Program-made: the position numbers and the translations under genes
Notes under the pieces: generated by a model
The model's input: only the letters and a program-made list of their open reading frames with translations
Told to the model about the DNA's origin: nothing
The model's database searches: none
Shown: piece by piece, positions 35,461 through 41,911 of the stretch
Numbering within the stretch: position 1 is the stretch's first letter
How the letters are laid out: every line of letters begins with the position of its first letter
NCBI RefSeq assembly: GCF_000349325.1
Contig: NC_020504.1
Coordinates: forward strand, 1,708,053 to 1,772,052
Direction: 5' to 3'
DNA from: Streptomyces davaonensis JCM 4913
GTDB lineage: Bacteria; Actinomycetota; Actinomycetes; Streptomycetales; Streptomycetaceae
DNA length: 64,000 bases

Positions 35461-36426
35461 ATGACATGGCTGATCACCGGCGGGGCCGGCTACATCGGGG
35501 CACACGTGGCGCGGGCCATGAGCGAGGCCGGGGAGCGGGTGCTGGCGCTGGACGACCTCTCGGCCGGGGTGCCCGAGCGGCTGCCGGTCGGGGTGCCGCT
35601 GGTGCGGGGTTCGTCACTCGACGGCGACCTGCTCAAGCGGGTCCTGGCGGACCACGCGGTGACCGGTGTGGTGCATCTCGCGGCGCGGAAGCAGGTCGCC
35701 GAGTCGGTGGCCGAGCCGACCCGGTACTACCGGGAGAACGTGGGCGGTCTCGCCACGCTCCTGGACGCGGTGGCCGAGGCGGGCGTGCGGCGGCTGGTGT
35801 TCTCCTCCTCGGCCGCGGTCTACGGCAACCCGGATGTGGACCTCATCACCGAGGACACCCCGTGCGCGCCGGTGAACCCGTACGGCGAGACCAAGCTCAC
35901 CGGCGAGTGGCTGGTCCGGGCCGCCGGTGCGGCGCACGGGATCTCCACGGTCTGCCTGCGCTACTTCAACGTGGCCGGGGCGGCCGCGCCCGAGCTGGCG
36001 GACACGGGTGTGTTCAACATCGTGCCGATGGTCTTCGACCGGCTGACCCGGGGCGAGGCCCCGCGGATCTTCGGCGACGACTATCCGACGCCGGACGGCA
36101 CCTGTGTCCGCGACTACATCCATGTCGCCGACCTCGCCGAGGCCCATCTCGCGGCGGCCCGGCGCCTGTCCGACCTGAGCGGCGACCTCACCGTCAACAT
36201 CGGCCGCGGCGAGGGCGTCTCCGTGCGCGAACTGATCGACGTCATCGGCGAGGTCAGCGGGGACGCCCGGCCGCCGGTGGTGGAGGGGCGCCGCCCGGGG
36301 GACGCGCCGCGGGCCGTCGCCTCGGCCGCGCGGGCCGCCGAGGAGCTGGGCTGGACCGCGTCCCGCACGGTTCGAGAGATGGTCGAGTCGGCCTGGCGAG
36401 GGTGGCAGCGGCACCACGGCGGATGA
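35461..36426 (+). CDS. galE: UDP-glucose 4-epimerase-like SDR enzyme
   Basis: A 321-residue extended short-chain dehydrogenase of the GalE type. It has the NAD loop GGAGYIGAHVA (7-17), VVHLAARKQV, the catalytic S116-S117 with Y141-x3-K145 (NPYGETK), the RYFNVAGA segment after the active site, and YPTPDGTCVRDYIHVADLA, which is diagnostic of UDP-galactose epimerases. It interconverts UDP-glucose and UDP-galactose, and may supply the donor sugar for the GT2 in the opposite operon; that link is inference. The ATG at 35461 lacks a normal ribosome site, but TAGGGT lies eight bases ahead. A very strong terminator follows. Confidence 0.93.
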   Translation: MTWLITGGAGYIGAHVARAMSEAGERVLALDDLSAGVPERLPVGVPLVRGSSLDGDLLKRVLADHAVTGVVHLAARKQVAESVAEPTRYYRENVGGLATLLDAVAEAGVRRLVFSSSAAVYGNPDVDLITEDTPCAPVNPYGETKLTGEWLVRAAGAAHGISTVCLRYFNVAGAAAPELADTGVFNIVPMVFDRLTRGEAPRIFGDDYPTPDGTCVRDYIHVADLAEAHLAAARRLSDLSGDLTVNIGRGEGVSVRELIDVIGEVSGDARPPVVEGRRPGDAPRAVASAARAAEELGWTASRTVREMVESAWRGWQRHHGG

Positions 36427-36434
36427 TCGGCCGA

Positions 36435-36473
36435 GTGCCTTGACCTGCGGAACGTTTCCGCAGGTCAAGGCAC
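36435..36473 (+). terminator. Very strong terminator of galE
   Basis: Eighteen-base perfect arms (36435-36452, starting GTGCCTTGACC; 36456-36473) with a CGT loop, eight bases after the galE stop. No T-run follows, as is common in Streptomyces. Confidence 0.92.
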
Positions 36474-36561
36474 ATGACAACGGTGTTCAGTGCCGCGTTG
36501 CCTGATACCCCCCACCCGTAGTTCACTGTGATCCGGAAGCGATGACAGGAGGCGGCTTTCC

Positions 36562-37500
36562 ATGGGGGCTGGGCACGATCACGGACACGCCCACGGCGGT
36601 CACGGCGGCCGTACGGCGACCGCGGCGTACCGGGGCAGACTGCGCATCGCGCTGTCGATCACGCTCACCGTGATGGTGGTGGAGATCGTCGGCGGTGTGG
36701 TCGCCGACTCCCTCGCGCTCGTCGCGGACGCCGCGCACATGGCGACCGACGCGGTGGGGCTCGCCATGGCGCTGCTGGCGATCCACTTCGCGAGCCGCCC
36801 GGCGACCGGGAACCGCACCTTCGGGTACGCCCGCGCCGAGATCCTCGCCGCGCTCGCCAACTGTCTGCTGCTGCTCGGCGTCGGCGGTTACGTCCTGTAC
36901 GAGGCGATCCAGCGGTTCATCGAGCCGGTCCCCACCGAGGGCGGGCTGACCATCGTGTTCGGCGCGATCGGCCTGGTGGCGAACATGATCTCGCTCACCC
37001 TGCTGATGCGCGGCCAGAAGGAGAGCCTGAACGTCCGCGGGGCGTTCCTGGAGGTGGCCGCCGACGCGCTGGGCTCGGTCGCGGTGCTGATCTCCGCCGT
37101 GGTGATCCTCACGACGGGCTGGCAGGCGGCCGACCCGATCGCCTCGCTGCTCATCGGCCTGATGATCGTGCCGCGGACCATCAAGCTGCTCCGCGAGACC
37201 CTCGACGTACTGCTGGAGGCGGCGCCCAAGGGCGTCGACATGACGGAGGTACGGGCCCACATACTGGCGCTCGACGGCGTCGAGGACGTCCACGATCTGC
37301 ACGCCTGGACCATCACCTCCGGGATGCCGGTGCTCTCCGCGCATGTGGTGGTCAGCTCCGAGGCGCTCAACGCCATCGGCCACGAGAAGATGCTGCACGA
37401 ACTCCAGGGCTGCCTCGGGGACCACTTCGACGTGGAGCACTGCACGTTCCAGCTCGAACCGGCCGGACACGCGGACCACGAGGTCAAGCTCTGCCACTGA
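36562..37500 (+). CDS. Cation diffusion facilitator (Zn/Co/Cd efflux, CzcD-like)
   Basis: A 312-residue metal-proton antiporter. The His-rich start GHDHGHAHGGHGG is followed by six membrane helices and a C-terminal cytoplasmic domain with LDGVEDVHDLHAWTI and a late FDVEHCTFQLE, where metal ligands usually lie. The transport site in helix 2 is H59-x3-D63 (DAAHMATD). In helix 5 the usual His is Glu (E164-x3-D168, FLEVAADALGS), a variant I believe is common in actinobacterial members. The ATG at 36562 sits after GACAGGAGGC. It is a single gene between the galE terminator and a zone of broken genes. Confidence 0.92.
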   Translation: MGAGHDHGHAHGGHGGRTATAAYRGRLRIALSITLTVMVVEIVGGVVADSLALVADAAHMATDAVGLAMALLAIHFASRPATGNRTFGYARAEILAALANCLLLLGVGGYVLYEAIQRFIEPVPTEGGLTIVFGAIGLVANMISLTLLMRGQKESLNVRGAFLEVAADALGSVAVLISAVVILTTGWQAADPIASLLIGLMIVPRTIKLLRETLDVLLEAAPKGVDMTEVRAHILALDGVEDVHDLHAWTITSGMPVLSAHVVVSSEALNAIGHEKMLHELQGCLGDHFDVEHCTFQLEPAGHADHEVKLCH

Positions 37501-37799
37501 GCAGGGCGGTCACCGGCGCGGCATCCGCAGAAATCCGGCATTGTCCGGGTTGATTCCGTCCCGTTGATGTCAGACGAGGATGTCAACTGATGTCAGTCGG
37601 CACCCGGCGACGATGCTCTGGGATCGCCTCATGAGAGGCGGGCCAGAGATCCACGGTGCGCATCTCCCCTGCCGGGCAGTGGGCTCTGCCCAGCGGATGG
37701 AAAGGCTGTGGTCACAGGCTCGTGGGCGTGGCGAGGACACGCTGGCGCTATCAGCCACGCCGCCGCTGAAGCGGCGACTGCGCGAGGCGGGCCCTGCCC

Positions 37800-38207
37800 C
37801 GCTCCGGACACGTTCTTGTCGTCGGCATGGGGCAGGTGGGACTGCGCCTATGTCAGGCGCTGCGTAGGCTGGGTACACCTGTCGTCGCGGTCGAGCGCGA
37901 ATCGACGGCGCCGAACCTGCATATCCGCGTCATGCTGCGCGCAGGTGAGGATGAAGCGATAGCCGAGACTCGGTCCCTGTTGCCCCTAGGGGTCACGCGC
38001 GACGTCACGAGGACCAGTGCCGCGTTCGTCCTCGCCCACCTCGCCGGTGAGCAACCCCTTCGTGTGGTGGCCGATGATGGCGGCGACTACTTGGATCTAC
38101 CAGGGCGAGGACTCGTTTCGGCCTTCGTACCAGCACGAAGCAGCTGCGGCCACTCCTCTGCCGGACGATCCGTCGTGCACAGTCCAATGACCACGCACCG
38201 CCGCTGA
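37800..38207 (+). pseudogene. Remnant of a TrkA-N / RCK NAD-binding ion-transport protein
   Basis: In the frame of the ATG at 37827 the text GHVLVVGMGQVGLRLCQALR and RRLGTPVVAVERESTAPN is a textbook Rossmann start of a TrkA-N domain. After APN the expected second half of the domain is missing, and a short RTRDVTxTSAAF-like block (near 37996-38040) from further along such proteins follows directly, as after an internal deletion. No membrane domain or full start is present. The frame closes at 38207 in unrelated sequence. Confidence 0.7.
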
Positions 38208-38329
38208 AAGAACAAGCCGAGTGAGCCCAAGCTCGTCTGCGCGCGACTCGGCTGGTCAGCAGGCCGGTCACCCCGGCGCGGGGACGGTACGGCGTGGACG
38301 GCTTCGACGCGGCCGGAGTTGACGCAACG

Positions 38330-38560
38330 GAGGGGTCGACCAGTCCGGGCCGGAAGGGCAGGGTCAGCATCAACGGCTTGGGCTCGGCGTGGAGGACGTA
38401 CCGCTTGATGGTATTGAGGCCCAGGCCGAGTCGGCGGGGGCATTCCAGCAGGCCAACGCTCTTGTCGAGCAAGTCGTGAACCTGCTGGCAGCGCGCGCGG
38501 GTGTCGAGCGATTTCATGTAGCACCAGGTCGTCGGGCTCCAGTCCGGACACATGCCAGAT
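38330..38560 (-). pseudogene. ISL3-family transposase fragment
   Basis: From 38517 down, the minus strand reads KSLDTRARCQQVHDLLDKSV and GLLECPRRLGLGLNTIKRYV, then KPLMLTLPFRPGLVDP. This is the helix-turn-helix segment and start of the core of ISL3 transposases (HALLxxGxGLLECxRRLxLxLNTVKRYAR, then xRPTLVDPYRDHL). It stops after VDP, with no catalytic part. No terminal repeats were found. Confidence 0.72.
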
Positions 38561-38705
38561 CCAGCGGACCACTACTAATTCCTCCGCGGCAGCAGACAGC
38601 GTCCGTGCCCCTGGGCAGGCAGCCGGCCCGCCCTCCGGGTAGGTGCGGCAGCCGTAGGTCGGTCGCGCGGGCCTGGATCCGCCTCGCCCCTGTGCGGCAC
38701 GAGGC

Positions 38706-38795
38706 CTACCCACCGCGGGCCACGCCCTGGGTCTGCAGATAGCGCGACAGACCCGCCCCCAAAGAGCCGGCACCCTCCACACCTGCGCGACTCAT
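38706..38795 (-). pseudogene. IS110-family transposase fragment
   Basis: Thirty codons on the minus strand read MSRAGVEGAGSLGAGLSRYL then QTQGVARGG and a stop. GVEGTGSYGAGLxRYLxxQGV is a conserved block inside IS110 transposases (DEDD domain), so this is an internal scrap, with no flanking catalytic residues. It ends 13 bases from the stop of the GH95-like gene. Confidence 0.6.
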
Positions 38796-38807
38796 CGAGA
38801 CACGCCC

Positions 38808-41726
38808 TCACAGCCCCACCGGCTGCCATTCCTGGTTGGAGCCGCCGTTGGCGGGCCACTGGATGACCTTGGCGCCGTCGGCGGAGGATCCGCTCTGCAC
38901 GTCTGCGCACAGCCCGCTCTTGATGTTGACGAGGCGGTAGTAGCCGCTGGTAGCCGCCGGTACGAGCTTCCACCACTGGTGGGTTCCGTTGGCGTCCGAC
39001 CGCTGGTCCAGGGCTGTGCCGTTGCTGGTGGACCCGTCCGGGACGTCGAGCACCTTGCCGCTGTTGACGTTGGACAGACGGAACGAGCCGTCGTGGTCGG
39101 GGAGCAGCTTCCACTGCTGGTTCGCGCCGCCGGACCACGTGTACTGGATGACCGAACCGCCGTCGGAGGTGGAGGAGCCGGAGATGTCCATGACCTTGCC
39201 GCTCTTGCGGTTGACCAGCTTGAAGGGGCCGGTCAGCAGGCCGATCGTGATCGTGGTGCTCGTCCCTGCGGTCAGCGACACCCTGCGGGCATGGTTGCCC
39301 AGCGACGACGTGGTGACCGTCGCGCCGGTGCTGATGGACGTGATGCCGCGCCGGCAGATGAAGGTGACGTTCTGGTCGATGTCGGAGGTGAGCGTGACCG
39401 TGGCCGTGCGAGCCGCCGTGTCCCAGGTCAGGGACTGGACAGTGATGCGGTTGCGGCCGCGGACGCCCTTGATGGTGCCCTTGCCCAGCTGTTCGGGGAG
39501 GGCGGGGAGGATCTCGAGGACACCGGGGCGCGTGTAGACGAGTGCTTCACCGAGGACCGCGGGGATGGCGTTGGCGGCGTCGCAGTTGTAGATGTCCAGG
39601 TTGGGGTTGTGGGAGGTCATCAGACTCCGCCACACCATGTTCTTGCCGTAGATCTTGAGCAGGTCGCCGTAGACGCCGGGGCCGTCCTTCAGGCGGGCGC
39701 GGGCCAGCGCCCGGTGGAGGCTGCCGTGGGCGGAGTAGTTCTGGTCGCCTCGCTTGTCCAGGGCCTTGGCCGCGTACGTGACGAGGTCGGGCTTGTCCTC
39801 GGGGTTGATCTCGTGCAGCGGCCAGGCGCCGTACAGGTGCTGGACGTGCCGGTGGTTGTAGCGGTCGGTCAGGCCCGGCCAGGACCACTCGGCGAGCGCC
39901 CCGTCGCTGTTGACGGTGTAGTCGGGCAGCTTGGCGAGCAGGGCGGTCCAGCGTTGCACGCCCTGGCCGTTGCCCTGCTCCAGGCCGAGGGTGTCGGCCG
40001 CGTCGATCGCGGCCTGGAGGGCGTGCCGGCCGGCCATGATGTCGCCGGTGGCGTTGACGGAGAACGCCTGGCCGGTGCTGAGCGGGGTGTTCTCCATGGA
40101 GTAGGAGGGGACGAAGACGACCTTGCCGCCGGCGTCGGTGCGGGTGAGGAAGTCCTCGTAGAACAGGGCCAGTTCCATCAGGGCCGGACCGAGCTTGTTC
40201 TTCAGGAAAGCGCTGTCGCCGGTGACCTGGTAGTACTCCAGAAGCGGGTAGAGCAGCCAGTCGGCGCCGCCGGTCCAGGCCTCGCCGGGGAAGCTGCCGC
40301 TGTTGAAGTGCAGCATGTGCCCGTACTCGCCGTCGGTGCGGGACGGGGCGAGGAAGCCGCGGGCGCCGTAGAGGTTGGTGGCGTTGTCCCGCCAGTGGGC
40401 GAGCTGGCCGAGGATGAGGTCGAAGTAGCCCTGCATGGCGTCGGTGAGGTCGAGGATGTTGCCGCCGGCGACCTGCAGGTTGATGTTGGCGTCCGTGGTG
40501 AAGTCGTCGGCCCAGGAGCCGTTCCAGGTGCCGGTCCAGATGCCGGTCAGGCGTGGCGGCAGGACGCCGCTGGAACTGATGAAGAGGTAGCGGCCGGAGT
40601 CGTACATCCGCTCCAGCAGTGCGGCGTCGATGGCGGACGCGTTGCTGTTCTGCCGGGCTATCAGCTCGCTGGTGGCCAGCCGGCGGTCGGCGGCGGAGAC
40701 GTCGAGGTCGATGCCGGAGCGGTCGTACATGGTCTGGTGCTTTGGTGCGTGGCGCCCCAGGAGGGTGGCGTAGTCGGCCGTCAGCGCGGCGAGGGCGGTC
40801 TGCAGGGGCCGGCTGTCCCAGCCGGTGGAGGTCTCGTACCGGCCGAGCTTGGTCAGCAGCAGCACCTTGGTGGCCTTGGCGACCACCAGGGTCTGCCCGT
40901 CGGCGGTCACGGAGGAGCCGCTGCCGGAGGCCACGACGCGGGTGACGCCCTCGTAGCCGTAGGCACCCCCGGAGGGGTAGGTGCCGCGCAGGTTCAGGTA
41001 ACCGTCGCCGCTCGTGACAGTGGCGGTGGCGGTGGCGGAGAAGGACACGCTGGTCGGCACGCCCGCAAGAGCGGTGTTGACGCTGATGGTGGTATCCACG
41101 GTGCGGCCGGTGGCGGGCACCAACTCGTGGACGATGACCTGGTCGGCTCGGGAGACGAAGACGTGGCGCTTCCAGGTGCCGTACTGGTCGGTCCAGGTGT
41201 GGGTGACCTCGCCGGTGCGGAAGTCGGTGATGCGGGCGAAGTCGTTGACGGTGGTCATGCCCGGGGTGCTGAGCTGGAGTTCGTAGCCGGGGTGGAAAAT
41301 CTGGGTCCAGCGCAGGCTCCAGCCGTGCGCGAAGGTGGCGGAGGCGCCGGAGTAGTCGCCGGCCAGCGCCTGGTCCCGGGCGGTCTCGAGATAGGGCGAG
41401 AGCACGGGGGGCAGGACGCTCCGGCTGCCGTTGGGCAGCACGAACCGGTGATGGTTGAAGATCACCTTCTCGAGCGTCGGCGCCCCGTAGTAGACGGTCC
41501 CGTATTCGCCGTTTCCGCTCAGGAACCCGTCAGTCCAGGCGGACGCAGTGGCGCTGTCCCAGATTCCGCGGTCGGGCAGGGTGACCTGGGGCGGTACGGC
41601 CGCGGCGGCCTGGGAGGCGAAGACGAAGCCGGGCATCGTCGCGGCGCCTGCGGCGAGGGCACCCGTGGTGAGGGCGCCCGTGGTGAGGAAACGCCGGCGG
41701 TTGAGGGGAAGGCCGGGCAGGGACAT
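38808..41726 (-). CDS. Tat-exported GH95-like glycosidase with ricin-type lectin domain
   Basis: A 972-residue secreted protein. The start MSLPGLPLNRRRFLTTGALT is a twin-arginine signal cut near FASQAAAA. An N-terminal beta-sandwich (WDSATASAWTDGFLSGNGEYGTVYYG), an alpha/alpha-barrel (about 300-700, with LPPRLTGIWTGTWNGSWADDF, DANINLQVAGGN) and a C-terminal sheet form the GH95 layout; residues about 845-970 are a ricin-B-type lectin. GH95 enzymes are alpha-L-fucosidases or alpha-L-galactosidases, but the active-site text differs from studied members: the WPAEV region reads QVAGGN and the DGNFG region reads NCDAANA. The substrate is therefore uncertain. ATG 41726 follows ACGGAG; an ATG 84 bases up has none. 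Confidence 0.85.
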   Translation of the reverse strand: MSLPGLPLNRRRFLTTGALTTGALAAGAATMPGFVFASQAAAAVPPQVTLPDRGIWDSATASAWTDGFLSGNGEYGTVYYGAPTLEKVIFNHHRFVLPNGSRSVLPPVLSPYLETARDQALAGDYSGASATFAHGWSLRWTQIFHPGYELQLSTPGMTTVNDFARITDFRTGEVTHTWTDQYGTWKRHVFVSRADQVIVHELVPATGRTVDTTISVNTALAGVPTSVSFSATATATVTSGDGYLNLRGTYPSGGAYGYEGVTRVVASGSGSSVTADGQTLVVAKATKVLLLTKLGRYETSTGWDSRPLQTALAALTADYATLLGRHAPKHQTMYDRSGIDLDVSAADRRLATSELIARQNSNASAIDAALLERMYDSGRYLFISSSGVLPPRLTGIWTGTWNGSWADDFTTDANINLQVAGGNILDLTDAMQGYFDLILGQLAHWRDNATNLYGARGFLAPSRTDGEYGHMLHFNSGSFPGEAWTGGADWLLYPLLEYYQVTGDSAFLKNKLGPALMELALFYEDFLTRTDAGGKVVFVPSYSMENTPLSTGQAFSVNATGDIMAGRHALQAAIDAADTLGLEQGNGQGVQRWTALLAKLPDYTVNSDGALAEWSWPGLTDRYNHRHVQHLYGAWPLHEINPEDKPDLVTYAAKALDKRGDQNYSAHGSLHRALARARLKDGPGVYGDLLKIYGKNMVWRSLMTSHNPNLDIYNCDAANAIPAVLGEALVYTRPGVLEILPALPEQLGKGTIKGVRGRNRITVQSLTWDTAARTATVTLTSDIDQNVTFICRRGITSISTGATVTTSSLGNHARRVSLTAGTSTTITIGLLTGPFKLVNRKSGKVMDISGSSTSDGGSVIQYTWSGGANQQWKLLPDHDGSFRLSNVNSGKVLDVPDGSTSNGTALDQRSDANGTHQWWKLVPAATSGYYRLVNIKSGLCADVQSGSSADGAKVIQWPANGGSNQEWQPVGL

Positions 41727-41870
41727 AGGGCGACTCCGTTGTAGGACGCTGAGCACAACTGGGTATAGGGGTGACGCGCTGTCGACCGGTGCGGGTGCGG
41801 TGGCGGACATACAGCGGTTTGCCAGACATGCGGTGGCCGGCTGAGCCGTCGACGGCAGAACCGGACGGCT

Positions 41871-41904
41871 GAGGCCGGCCCGCCCCGTGGGGACGGACCG
41901 GCCT
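41871..41904 (-). terminator. Terminator of the beta-helix protein gene
   Basis: GAGGCCGG (41871-41878) pairs with CCGGCCTC (41897-41904), with further partly paired CG around a GTGGGGA loop, eight bases after the minus-strand stop at 41912. Confidence 0.7.
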
Positions 41905-41911
41905 CGGGTGT

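Larger units (their letters stand above)
37501..38807. other. Scrap zone with broken genes (1.3 kb)
   Basis: No intact gene is visible on either strand between the cation exporter and the GH95-like gene. Codon bias is irregular and frames switch. Three recognisable remnants are listed separately: a TrkA-N/RCK fragment on the plus strand, and an ISL3-type and an IS110-type transposase fragment on the minus strand. The remainder (37501-37790, 38210-38330, 38560-38700) shows nothing I can name. Confidence 0.75.

Noticed and set aside
33407..35467. Alternative long minus-strand frame over the CDP-alcohol transferase
   Set aside because: Arg/Pro/Gly-rich out-of-frame reading; the chosen frame holds the full D-x2-DG-x2-AR motif and membrane helices.
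38005..38782. Possible intact transposase genes in the scrap zone
   Set aside because: Only short blocks resemble ISL3 and IS110 proteins; catalytic regions, full lengths and terminal repeats are missing.
37501..38807. tRNA or attachment site at the region boundary
   Set aside because: I looked for a tRNA cloverleaf (GGTTCGAATCC-type T arm) and for flanking direct repeats and found none.
38979..41744. 921-codon open frame on the plus strand across the GH95-like gene
   Set aside because: It is antisense to a gene with clear domains and a Tat signal; the translation is Val/Gly/Asp/Ala-rich without any family motif, as expected from high-GC complementary frames.
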